Origin: a virus
DNA length: 43,609 nucleotides
Virus record (IMG/VR): IMGVR_UViG_3300027793_000126
Span: 1-43,609 of that record
Strand: one strand, 5' to 3'
This document shows, piece by piece, positions 33,690-39,994 of the stretch (positions within the stretch are counted from its first letter, which is position 1; each line of letters starts with the position of its first letter). Under the pieces are notes generated by a model. That model saw only the letters and a list, made by a program, of their open reading frames with translations, did not search any database and was not told the DNA's origin. A program made the position numbers and the translations under genes.

Positions 33690-34133
33690 TTACTCACAAA
33701 TATATGAGAATGACATGTGGAATTTATCTGCCGTTGTAAGATTAAATGGAATTCCATGATCCATTGCTACATCTTCTGCAGATCCTGCATGCTGCCATAA
33801 AGTCATAGCAGTACTTGATGGAATTAAATGACCCTTAAGGCTGTAGTGTTTTAAGTTTGGCAATGTGTCGTGTGCTGAACCACCATAAACATCTGTGTGA
33901 TATTTTGAAGCAAATGGTATTGTTAAAGAATATTGACCAGTTCCAAAGTTAGTAACACCAGTAAATAAAACATCAATTTGAACTATAACTAAATTTCCAA
34001 TTTTTACATAAGATCCAGTTGCTGGCGTATTTGTATAAGTTAATCCAGTTCCAGACCATAATGGAGAATAAGATTTAATCTCTGTAGTAAGTCCTCCAGC
34101 ATCACCAAATGCTGGATGTGTAAACCGTGCCAT
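33690..34133 (-). CDS. putative fibre tip / receptor-binding protein
   Basis: This 147-residue protein starts MARFTHPAFGDAGG and has a β-rich body (VKIGNLVIVQIDVLFTG, then TGQYSLTIPFASKYHTD) ending FHMSFSYIC. The pattern KIGNLVIVQ...SLTIPF is common in phage fibre C-terminal domains. Its ATG overlaps the stop of the 94-residue gene (TAATG). Confidence 0.55.
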   Translation of the reverse strand: MARFTHPAFGDAGGLTTEIKSYSPLWSGTGLTYTNTPATGSYVKIGNLVIVQIDVLFTGVTNFGTGQYSLTIPFASKYHTDVYGGSAHDTLPNLKHYSLKGHLIPSSTAMTLWQHAGSAEDVAMDHGIPFNLTTADKFHMSFSYICE

Positions 34134-34417
34134 TACGCACCAGATTCAAGACTGGTTTTTATTATTGCAATCTTCATTCCTGAGTTAGAAGAAATTGCAT
34201 ATAGTGCATCTTTAGATGGAAGTTCAAAAGAAATTGAATGGTTTGGCATAATTCTAAAACCATAGTCAGTACTTGATGTATTGCTTGTTCCGCCGATATA
34301 AATGTATCCAGTATCGTTTACATTTTGAAGAGTAATGTCAAGTCCGCTATGCAGTCCGTTTGGAGTCAAGCGGGTAACAGATGTGTTGCTCAAGGTAGTA
34401 AGCGAATGTTGTGCCAT
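34133..34417 (-). CDS. small structural protein
   Basis: This 94-residue protein starts at the ATG at 34417 (MAQHSLTTLS); a longer frame starting upstream of the promoter is rejected. It has LHSGLDITLQNVNDTGYIYI, then YGFRIMPNHSISFELP and LYAISSNSG, a β-strand pattern I know from small marine-phage virion proteins. TATAAT ends six bases before the ATG, so a leaderless message is likely. Confidence 0.6.
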   Translation of the reverse strand: MAQHSLTTLSNTSVTRLTPNGLHSGLDITLQNVNDTGYIYIGGTSNTSSTDYGFRIMPNHSISFELPSKDALYAISSNSGMKIAIIKTSLESGA

Positions 34418-34423
34418 TTTGTA

Positions 34424-34448
34424 ATTATAGCATTTAATATGATACAAT
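34424..34448. promoter_or_regulatory. divergent extended -10 pair
   Basis: Minus strand: TGCTATAAT (34432-34424), then TACAAA and the ATG at 34417. Plus strand: TGATACAAT (34440-34448), then AAGGGGG and the ATG at 34467. The two boxes are seven bases apart, so both cannot be bound at once. Confidence 0.55.
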
Positions 34449-34466
34449 GATTTTTAAGGGGGAAAA

Positions 34467-34751
34467 ATGATAAAGCCTAAAGAGATAGTAGAAGTCACCA
34501 AACAACTTGGTAAAAAGTCCTATTGGAATAAAACAAACTCCATTGAGTTCTGGGCATTTAGTACAAAACTAAGTATTATTATTCCTGGATTGCTTTTTGG
34601 GGTTCAATTTTGGTGGCTATATGTTTTTGCTCTTGTTTCAAGCCTGGCTCTCATATTAACTTCAACCGTAAAAACTCTTCCAACGATTATATACTTTAAT
34701 GTTGGTTGGACAATTTTAGCGTCCGCAGCACTTGTAAAGCATTTCTTTTAG
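34467..34751 (+). CDS. small membrane protein
   Basis: This 94-residue protein has a charged N-terminus (MIKPKEIVEVTKQLGKKSYW) and two to three membrane segments: LSIIIPGLLFGVQFWWLYVF, ALVSSLALILTS, and TIIYFNVGWTILASAALV. AAGGGGG precedes the ATG. Membrane location next to the holin region allows a lysis or superinfection role, but no family is recognised. Confidence 0.6.
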   Translation: MIKPKEIVEVTKQLGKKSYWNKTNSIEFWAFSTKLSIIIPGLLFGVQFWWLYVFALVSSLALILTSTVKTLPTIIYFNVGWTILASAALVKHFF

Positions 34752-34779
34752 AGCCCGCCGAAATAGAGATATCAAACCA

Positions 34780-34818
34780 CCTATGTACAAACCTTGCATT
34801 TAAAATGCCCTATGTACA
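34780..34818 (+). repeat. direct repeat CCTATGTACA upstream of nuclease-like gene
   Basis: CCTATGTACA occurs at 34780-34789 and 34809-34818, period 29. TGTACA itself is a palindrome. The pair lies 24-62 bp before the -35 box at 34842 and may bind a regulator. Confidence 0.45.
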
Positions 34819-34822
34819 CATA

Positions 34823-34870
34823 TTGGTAACATTTTGTTATATTGACAGATCAAGTCTTTTACGATACAAT
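34823..34870 (+). promoter_or_regulatory. near-consensus promoter of nuclease-like gene
   Basis: TTGACA (34842-34847), a 17-bp spacer and TACAAT (34865-34870), then GGTTAG and the ATG at 34877: a strong sigma-70-type promoter for a leaderless message. A looser third copy of the 21-bp TTGTTATCAAA-type element lies at 34823-34843, overlapping the -35. Confidence 0.75.
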
Positions 34871-34876
34871 GGTTAG

Positions 34877-35473
34877 ATGGTAGAGAGTGTAAAAAATATT
34901 TTAAAAGTCCACCTTCTGGAAAAACTAAGGCTTCATCATACAATATATAGACTGCCTGCAATTGGGGAATATCTAGAAGAACTTATCTCTGATACCCTAA
35001 AAGAAAACGGGATGCCAAATGACTGGAAGCCTCAAAGAACAAACTCTCCCTCTAAAGACTTTACCCTAGATACTGGAGAAACCTTTTCAATTAAGTCTGG
35101 TTTGTATAATATTAAAAATGCTACCCTTAAATTTTCGGGGAGCAGATTAGGCAAACACAGTGGCATAGACGAAATGGTGAAATCTATCAAAGATAACCAT
35201 GCAGACTACTACATCTGTGTGGCTAAAAACGACCACGACTGGTCTCCAACGCCCGAACTGGGTGAAGACAAGACTTACTACCTATTTGTCTTTGATAGCG
35301 CTCTATTGGACTATTCTGGCGGTATTTGGAATAAGGTGGATAACGACCTAGGGTATAAATACGTAATGGATATACCAGGCATGCATGCTAGAATAGTATC
35401 TAGTATGAGTCATCAGTTATGGACTACCGTTGATTTAAGTGTTATAGGCGATCCAGAGAAGTTGGTTGTATAG
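34877..35473 (+). CDS. putative PD-(D/E)XK nuclease-like protein
   Basis: This 198-residue protein has AIGEYLEELISDTL at 29-42, a core DFTLDTGETFSIKSGLYN at about 61-78 and a later strand TYYLFVFDSALLDY. The D...E-x-x-x-I-K pattern fits a PD-(D/E)XK nuclease core, as in type II restriction enzymes, and ADYYICVAKND could be the next strand. The resemblance is by eye. It has its own strong promoter and no Shine-Dalgarno, and it starts an operon that runs to 37315. It could act on host or rival phage DNA, or in phage DNA processing. Confidence 0.5.
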   Translation: MVESVKNILKVHLLEKLRLHHTIYRLPAIGEYLEELISDTLKENGMPNDWKPQRTNSPSKDFTLDTGETFSIKSGLYNIKNATLKFSGSRLGKHSGIDEMVKSIKDNHADYYICVAKNDHDWSPTPELGEDKTYYLFVFDSALLDYSGGIWNKVDNDLGYKYVMDIPGMHARIVSSMSHQLWTTVDLSVIGDPEKLVV

Positions 35474-35673
35474 TGTCAGATGATGTTTCCTTTAGTGATT
35501 GGTTGAAGCCTTCTTCGCCCAGAGCCAGCGATGCTGTCATTGATTCCCGCCTAAAAATCTGCTCTGGATGTGAGTTCTTTAGTGCAAAAATGTCTAGATG
35601 CAAGAAATGTAAATGTTTTATGAAGTTAAAGACTGAACTGCTGCATGCTCGTTGTCCGATTGGGAATTGGTGA
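35473..35673 (+). CDS. zinc-ribbon protein (paralog of 27525-27758)
   Basis: This 66-residue protein starts at a GTG overlapping the stop of the nuclease-like gene (TAGTG). It has CSGCEFF, CKKCKCFMKLKTELL and RCPIGNW, the same pattern as the 77-residue gene at 27525. It probably binds zinc. Function unknown; it lies just before paralog C. Confidence 0.7.
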   Translation: MSDDVSFSDWLKPSSPRASDAVIDSRLKICSGCEFFSAKMSRCKKCKCFMKLKTELLHARCPIGNW

Positions 35674-35674
35674 A

Positions 35675-36370
35675 ATGAATAGGCTTGGATTAGTTAAACT
35701 TTATGATATTGATGAGAGATATTATCCAGTTCCTAGCAATGCAGTTTTACCAGAATGGTATAAAAAAACTCACCCATACCTTAACGATAAAAAACATCCT
35801 CATGGTATGACCATTAAAAGATGCATCCCAGTTTTTGATGCTATAACAAGTGGATACACAATACTGCTGCATGCCGACATATTTGTTTCATTTGAGTATC
35901 AAGATAATCAAAAAACACAGGTTACCCAATGGAGTAATCTTATTAATTTTCCATTTATTCAGTCTCATGTTTTTGAACAATTTTCTAATTATCCTGAAGC
36001 AGAAAAAGGTGTTGCAGCAAAAAAGTTTATAAATCCTTTTGCAGTATTTACTCCTGCAGGATATTCTTGTTTATTTACACAGCCAATGCATCAAGATAAA
36101 AGTCCAATAAAGATGTTTGAAGGAGTAGTAGATACAGATAAAGAGCATATTGTTAACTTTCCTTTTGTTTATGTGGATCCAGATTTTGAAGGAGTTATCC
36201 CTGCTGGCACACCCATAGCACAGATTATTCCATTTAAGAGAGAGTCGTGGAAACTTGAGATTGACAACAAGAAAGATCTAGAGTCTTACGAGAAGCACAA
36301 AAGAAAACTAGGTGCAAATATTTTTGCTCAATACAGAGATTTCTTTTGGACAAGAAAAGAGTATAAGTGA
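35675..36370 (+). CDS. uncharacterised five-paralog family, member C
   Basis: This 231-residue protein starts at the ATG at 35675, one base after the TGA of the gene before. It has LPEWYKKTHPYL near residue 25, IKRCIPVFDAITSGY near 47, GYSCLFTQPM near 125, and GVVDTD, then GVIPAGTPIAQIIPFKRESW near 170-190. These positions line up with members A and E. No catalytic motif is known to me. Member C is in one operon with the nuclease-like and zinc-ribbon genes. Confidence 0.7.
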   Translation: MNRLGLVKLYDIDERYYPVPSNAVLPEWYKKTHPYLNDKKHPHGMTIKRCIPVFDAITSGYTILLHADIFVSFEYQDNQKTQVTQWSNLINFPFIQSHVFEQFSNYPEAEKGVAAKKFINPFAVFTPAGYSCLFTQPMHQDKSPIKMFEGVVDTDKEHIVNFPFVYVDPDFEGVIPAGTPIAQIIPFKRESWKLEIDNKKDLESYEKHKRKLGANIFAQYRDFFWTRKEYK

Positions 36371-36561
36371 GAGATTGGCAAAACAAAGACTGGCTGACAA
36401 ATCAGTACGTTACAATGGGTCGTAGCGTTGCCTGGATAGCAGACATGGTAAAAGTCCATCCTGATCTAATTAGATTTTATTTAAATCAGTTTGATATTTA
36501 TCGTCCACTACCAAAATGCAAGCATGGTATGATTATTTGTGAAAGATGCAACAAGGAGTAA
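36367..36561 (+). CDS. small HTH protein with C-terminal Cys motif
   Basis: This 64-residue protein starts at GTG overlapping the stop of member C (GTGA). Residues 8-42 (LTNQYVTMGRSVAWIADMV, then VHPDLIRFYLNQF) look like a homeodomain-type helix-turn-helix, and the end has CKHG and CERC that may bind zinc. It may bind DNA as a regulator of this operon or act with the nuclease-like protein. Both ideas are inferred. Confidence 0.6.
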   Translation: MRDWQNKDWLTNQYVTMGRSVAWIADMVKVHPDLIRFYLNQFDIYRPLPKCKHGMIICERCNKE

Positions 36562-36562
36562 G

Positions 36563-37315
36563 ATGAAGAAAAAACCATTAAAAGTATATTGGGCACCTGT
36601 ATTTGATAGAGATACAGAAGACTACACATTTTTGTTTAATAAGCCTGAGACGGTTTTTAATAATCTTTTAAAATTAAAGAATAAAGATAATGTGGATGAA
36701 ACTATATTTGCATGTCCTGCTTTTGCCAATATGTACAAGAGGATGCTAACTTTTTCTAATACAGTTGACTCTGAGTATGAGTATGATTTTTCTAATGGTA
36801 AAAAACATATTAGTAAAAACGGTGACGTTGCAATTCCAATAGTTTCAACAAGACCTTTTGTCTATAATTATGGTCCAAACTTTATTATGCCACTAACAAC
36901 AATATTTTTTGCAGAAGAGCCTCTAAAAGCAAGATTAACCCCACCATATCTTCATAACTCAGAATTTTTAAAGTACGGAACTATTATGTCTGGAGAATAT
37001 GATATTGGTCAGTGGTTCAGGCCTTTTAGTTTTGAACTACAAGTCTGGAAAGATAAGGGCATTATTAGATTTAACGAAAATGATGCATTGATGTATATTG
37101 AGTTTTTTACAGATAGACCAATTGAGTTAATAAGATTTAACATGTCCAAAGAATTAGTTGAGTTAATGAAAAGCGTAACAACATCTCGTATGGTTTTTGG
37201 AAGATCAACACTTGCCAAAAAATATGAAAGATTTAAAAACATTGGAATGCGAGAAAAAGTATTAACAGAAATAAGTAAAAATCTTATTGATGAAAACCCT
37301 ATGGTTATACGTTAA
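36563..37315 (+). CDS. uncharacterised five-paralog family, member D (divergent)
   Basis: This 250-residue protein starts at the ATG at 36563 with AAGGAG four bases upstream; a longer frame is rejected as it lies within the HTH gene. It keeps the family layout: an N-terminal VYWAPVFDRD, TIFACPAFANMY where others have the I-K-x-C-x-P motif, and a core GEYDIGQWFRPFSFELQVW followed by MYIEFFTDRPIELIRF. The GTP-x-x-Q motif is not kept. It shares a TTAA with the converging member B, which serves as stop for both. Confidence 0.65.
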   Translation: MKKKPLKVYWAPVFDRDTEDYTFLFNKPETVFNNLLKLKNKDNVDETIFACPAFANMYKRMLTFSNTVDSEYEYDFSNGKKHISKNGDVAIPIVSTRPFVYNYGPNFIMPLTTIFFAEEPLKARLTPPYLHNSEFLKYGTIMSGEYDIGQWFRPFSFELQVWKDKGIIRFNENDALMYIEFFTDRPIELIRFNMSKELVELMKSVTTSRMVFGRSTLAKKYERFKNIGMREKVLTEISKNLIDENPMVIR

Positions 37316-38058
37316 GGCTTTTGGTGATCTGGAAATTCGTTTCCATAAACATCTGTTCCTTTAAAGTAAAATCTTCCAACCTGATTAGGAAGTTCTAATT
37401 CAACCGTTGACCTGTGTATGTTTGCATCATTGGTTGCATTTATTTCTTCGTTTATGGTTTCTTCGTCAAACACATCTTCTGCATTCTTTAGTTCAAACTG
37501 ATCTGCAAAATATCTTGGAATAGGAATAAAAGCAGCAATAGGGGTACCTTTGGTTACTTGAACACGTATTCCAGGAATCTGAACCTTAAGGTTAAATGTA
37601 AAGTCTCTTCGTAGATTATCACACTCAACAACTCCAGTCATCACTGTAATATTTGGAATTACGTAGTTAGGTGGATTAATGGTCATGAGGTTAACCCCTG
37701 GCGGTGTTCTCAAAGAAAATGGAAGATTGACCGTAATTATTCCTTGTCCAAAATGTGAGTAAACAGAAGGATGTAGTTGTTCTTTTTGAAACTCTTCTCC
37801 CATAAAAATACTCAAGGATTCTTTGTTGTGTCCGCCATCCCATACAAACTCAAAGTCATACTCAGAAACCACTGAGAATCCGTATTGGTTTCCTATGGTT
37901 AATGGCAAACACCGATAGAAGTGTGGAGTAAACCATTCTCTCTTCTTTGTATTTTTTTGAAGAATTGAGTTTACTCTTTCGTCGCTAATCGGTTTTGGCT
38001 CAATGTGAGGAAAATATACAATTGTTTTTTCTGGTACGTCTTTTCCTTGGTTAATCAC
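37312..38058 (-). CDS. uncharacterised five-paralog family, member B
   Basis: This 248-residue protein starts at a GTG overlapping the stop of member E (GTGA). It keeps FYRCLPLTIGNQYGFSVV near 45, TPPGVNLMTINPPNYVIP near 120, GVVECDN near 145 and KGTPIAAFIPIPR near 170. The PPG-x-NL-x-x-x-NPPN and GTPI motifs are the family hallmarks seen in marine phage proteins. It has an acidic extension near 200. No known enzyme motif is seen. Confidence 0.7.
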   Translation of the reverse strand: MINQGKDVPEKTIVYFPHIEPKPISDERVNSILQKNTKKREWFTPHFYRCLPLTIGNQYGFSVVSEYDFEFVWDGGHNKESLSIFMGEEFQKEQLHPSVYSHFGQGIITVNLPFSLRTPPGVNLMTINPPNYVIPNITVMTGVVECDNLRRDFTFNLKVQIPGIRVQVTKGTPIAAFIPIPRYFADQFELKNAEDVFDEETINEEINATNDANIHRSTVELELPNQVGRFYFKGTDVYGNEFPDHQKP

Positions 38059-38759
38059 TTAAAACTCTTTTTTTGCCAAAAATTCTTTATATAGTTATTT
38101 ACCAATGTGTTCTTAAGGTCACGATTCCAAGCAACAACAAGTTCGTCAGGTTCCATATAACTATATTCGGATTCCCAATTATCTCTTTTGAATGGAATTA
38201 ATTGCATCATTGGAGTTCCACGTTCAACAACTCCGTTAAAACCTTCTTTTACAAAGCAGGGGGGAGTTAAAGAGATCGGATAAGTGTCATAATCAACAAT
38301 GGCTGGCATAACCCTAAATGGATTATTAGGATAGCCTATGGGTGGTATTACGAGCATAGAGTATCCCTTTGGCAACTTAGTAAGCCAATAGTTCATATAC
38401 TTAGCCTGATGCTTGTATCCGTCTGGAATCGCTATATCGGATGGATTATGTGTATCAAATACGTTCTTTTGAACTCTCCAACTTATATTTAGATTATTTT
38501 CGTCCTGCTCCACCAATACATCCGACCATAGCGGAACAATATAGCCAGCGGTCAGAAGATCTAGCATTGGAGTACATTTCTTCATCATGGCAGTAGTCTC
38601 ACGACCCCTAATCTTCATCTTCTTTCCTTCAGGATCATTCTTAGATGGTTCATAGGGTGTGGCTTTTCTCCACCATTCAGGGAGATATTGTGATGTAGGT
38701 ACAGGTCTAGGACAAACCTCAAAGTCTATCTTGGATTCTGCTCTAAACATTATTTTCAT
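38055..38759 (-). CDS. uncharacterised five-paralog family, member E
   Basis: This 234-residue protein starts at the ATG at 38759 with GGGGG five bases upstream; a longer frame would cover the promoter and is rejected. It has YLPEWWRKATPYEP near 27, MKKCTPMLDLLTAGYIVPLW near 58, KGYSMLVIPPIG near 133, AIVDYDTYP, then GVVERGTPMMQLIPFKRDNW near 175-195. It is the clearest match to members A and C. TGATATACT lies 18 bp upstream of the ATG. Confidence 0.7.
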   Translation of the reverse strand: MKIMFRAESKIDFEVCPRPVPTSQYLPEWWRKATPYEPSKNDPEGKKMKIRGRETTAMMKKCTPMLDLLTAGYIVPLWSDVLVEQDENNLNISWRVQKNVFDTHNPSDIAIPDGYKHQAKYMNYWLTKLPKGYSMLVIPPIGYPNNPFRVMPAIVDYDTYPISLTPPCFVKEGFNGVVERGTPMMQLIPFKRDNWESEYSYMEPDELVVAWNRDLKNTLVNNYIKNFWQKKSFK

Positions 38760-38776
38760 GTTTCCCCCTAATTTTA

Positions 38777-38785
38777 AGTATATCA
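38777..38785 (-). promoter_or_regulatory. extended -10 promoter for paralogs E and B
   Basis: TGATATACT on the minus strand, the same nonamer as before the ribonucleotide reductase gene, followed by TAAAATTAGGGGGAAACATG. Confidence 0.5.
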
Positions 38786-38792
38786 AATGCTG

Positions 38793-38966
38793 TTAGTTTT
38801 TACAAGAACAACTTTCGCAGCATGCATCTTCAAACATTTTTAGTGCCAAACCATCATTTTCTACCAAAGATGCATCTCTACCCATAGAGTCTGTCTTAGG
38901 AATAGGGTTTGACTCAAATTGTAATTCTGGATCCCAGGCATTTTCAAAGTTATCTAATATTCCCAT
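38793..38966 (-). CDS. Cys-rich C-terminal small protein
   Basis: This 57-residue protein starts at the ATG at 38966 (MGILDNFENAWDPELQFE). A longer in-frame start at 39011 lies upstream of the TATAAT box and is rejected. It ends DACCESCSCKN, four cysteines in nine residues, which may bind a metal or a thiol partner. I have seen similar small proteins in phage genomes, without known function. TATAAT ends six bases before the ATG and no Shine-Dalgarno exists, so it is probably leaderless. Confidence 0.6.
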   Translation of the reverse strand: MGILDNFENAWDPELQFESNPIPKTDSMGRDASLVENDGLALKMFEDACCESCSCKN

Positions 38967-38972
38967 AGATAC

Positions 38973-38978
38973 ATTATA
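38973..38978 (-). promoter_or_regulatory. -10 box, leaderless layout
   Basis: TATAAT on the minus strand, then GTATCT, then the ATG at 38966. The TG of an extended -10 is replaced by GGG. Confidence 0.55.
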
Positions 38979-39071
38979 CCCTATTCCCCGAAAATCTGAA
39001 AAAATTTTCATTTTACCAAAATCTGAATATTTTTATCAGATGTACGATACGTGTTTGAGAAAAATAAATTG

Positions 39072-39103
39072 AAAAAAAATAGTGAGCACACAAGGGATCA
39101 CTA
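39072..39103 (-). terminator. intrinsic terminator of leftward small-gene operon
   Basis: On the minus strand TAGTGA pairs with TCACTA around a 12-base loop and is followed by TTTTTTTT. It lies about 70 bp after the last gene of the 39173-39715 operon. A second hairpin (TGCCTA / TAGGCA) lies just before it at 39105-39124. Confidence 0.65.
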
Positions 39104-39123
39104 GTGCCTACATTTTGTTAGGC

Positions 39124-39161
39124 AGTACTACCAGCAATATTCTAGATAGTACTACCAGCAA
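39124..39161. repeat. direct repeat AGTACTACCAGCAA
   Basis: The 14-bp sequence AGTACTACCAGCAA occurs at 39124-39137 and 39148-39161, period 24. AGTACT is palindromic. The repeats lie between the 57-residue gene and the terminator. No function can be assigned. Confidence 0.6.
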
Positions 39162-39172
39162 AATAACACACG

Positions 39173-39346
39173 CTAGTGTGTGCCTTGTAAATATCCATCC
39201 ACGCCAATTAGATCGCAAGTAATCTTTACTCGCTGATTTTTATTTAGCGTAGTCTTGAATAGGTGCATGAAGTCATAGACCTCTTGCTTAGTCATGAGAT
39301 TTATATCTCTAGTATTTCCAGACATTGTTGTTATTGTTACTTTCAT
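39173..39346 (-). CDS. 57-residue protein, unknown
   Basis: The ATG at 39346 directly follows the TAA of the 46-residue gene (TAAATG). The product is MKVTITTMSGNTRDINLM, a helical middle (TKQEVYDFMHLFKTTL) and an end RVKITCDLIGVDGYLQG. The end resembles that of the 60-residue gene at 42186 (VKVACDTLGITGTLRG), and both keep a strand-helix-strand layout, so they are probably distant paralogs. It is the last gene of the leftward operon. Confidence 0.6.
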   Translation of the reverse strand: MKVTITTMSGNTRDINLMTKQEVYDFMHLFKTTLNKNQRVKITCDLIGVDGYLQGTH

Positions 39347-39487
39347 TTATTCATTCCAATCTAAAGTTAATTCGTCTTTATCTACACAATCGCAAGACTC
39401 TACATCGTAGGTATCACCATCGCCGAAGTAGATAAATCCTGCACCCTTGCACTCATCGCAAGGGATAACCATGATATCTTTTATCAT
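39347..39487 (-). CDS. 46-residue Cys4 zinc-binding-type protein
   Basis: The ATG at 39487 directly follows the TAA of the 75-residue gene. The product has PCDECKGAGFIYFGDGD and SCDCVDKDEL, so C-x2-C and C-x-C pairs separated by about 20 residues, like a DnaJ-type or rubredoxin-type metal knuckle. Function unknown. Confidence 0.65.
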   Translation of the reverse strand: MIKDIMVIPCDECKGAGFIYFGDGDTYDVESCDCVDKDELTLDWNE

Positions 39488-39715
39488 TTATTTAACCCCC
39501 ATAACTATGGACATGTATCGCTTAGCAATACGCTTAGCCATAGGGTTGAGGATAACCTTTCTACCCTCGTAGGTAGGTGGATACTTATCGTTAATGCGTT
39601 GAGCAACACGAATAGGTATCATAGTAGGGCGAGGGGCGAAGCCACCTGCCTCTAATCCATATTCTTTAGCGATATCGCTACGGATTTCATTGTAGTAGTT
39701 ATTTAATGTAGTCAT
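39488..39715 (-). CDS. 75-residue protein, unknown
   Basis: The product is basic with an N-terminal helix (LNNYYNEIRSDIAKEYGL) and a C-terminal helix (MAKRIAKRYMSIVMG) around a Pro-rich middle (GGFAPRPTMIPIRV). AAAGGTGG precedes the ATG. It is the first gene of the leftward three-gene operon driven by the tandem promoters at 39804-39832 and 39966-39994. Confidence 0.6.
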   Translation of the reverse strand: MTTLNNYYNEIRSDIAKEYGLEAGGFAPRPTMIPIRVAQRINDKYPPTYEGRKVILNPMAKRIAKRYMSIVMGVK

Positions 39716-39803
39716 TTGAGACCACCTTTCTTTTTTTCTAATTCTACTGGCTGGGATTTTTGCCTATATACTTTTTCTACCCATATTTAATTTTATAGTA
39801 ATA

Positions 39804-39832
39804 ATACTAGCATAGATACCCTGAAAAGTCAA
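39804..39832 (-). promoter_or_regulatory. leftward promoter PL1
   Basis: On the minus strand TTGACT, 17 bp, TAGTAT preceded by TGC. A TGTGA-N6-TCACT box lies 60 bp upstream of the -10. The region matches PL2 over about 30 bp, apart from a 3-bp insertion. The gap 39716-40250 (535 bp) is filled by the sites listed here and holds no gene. Confidence 0.75.
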
Positions 39833-39853
39833 GGTGACACGCCGTATAGTGTG

Positions 39854-39869
39854 TGTGATTTAGGTCACT
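39854..39869. promoter_or_regulatory. Crp/GlxR-type box 1
   Basis: TGTGATTTAGGTCACT: TGTGA, 6 bp, TCACT, one mismatch from the TGTGA-N6-TCACA consensus of Crp-family regulators. It lies 60 bp before the PL1 -10. Confidence 0.6.
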
Positions 39870-39918
39870 TATTTGCTAGGCTCACCCGAACATTTGTTCG
39901 GTTTATTTGCTAGGCTCA
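39869..39918. repeat. 16-bp perfect direct repeats flanking LexA-type box
   Basis: TTATTTGCTAGGCTCA occurs at 39869-39884 and 39903-39918, period 34. The LexA-type palindrome lies exactly between them. Confidence 0.7.
39886..39901. promoter_or_regulatory. LexA-type SOS box
   Basis: CCGAACATTTGTTCGG contains CGAAC-N4-GTTCG, the Gram-positive/actinobacterial LexA site, as a perfect palindrome apart from the central TT. It lies between PL2 and PL1, so a bound repressor could block leftward transcription from PL2. Confidence 0.65.
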
Positions 39919-39965
39919 TTGACCTGCTTCTTTTCTTTTTCTCTATTTAATTTTTGTATATAGTA

Positions 39966-39994
39966 ATACTAGCATACATTTCCCAAAAAGTCAA
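39966..39994 (-). promoter_or_regulatory. leftward promoter PL2
   Basis: On the minus strand TTGACT, 17 bp, TAGTAT preceded by TGC. TGTCC units start 48 and 39 bp before the -10, and the TGTGG-N6-TCACA box starts 70 bp before it. This is the leftward copy of the right-arm layout. Confidence 0.75.

Noticed and set aside
38793-39011. 72-residue version of the Cys-rich protein
   Set aside because: The first 15 codons include the TATAAT box; the ATG at 38966 lies six bases after it, as in other leaderless genes here.
39124-39161. Short CRISPR-like array
   Set aside because: Only two copies of a 14-bp repeat with a 10-bp spacer exist, with no cas gene.
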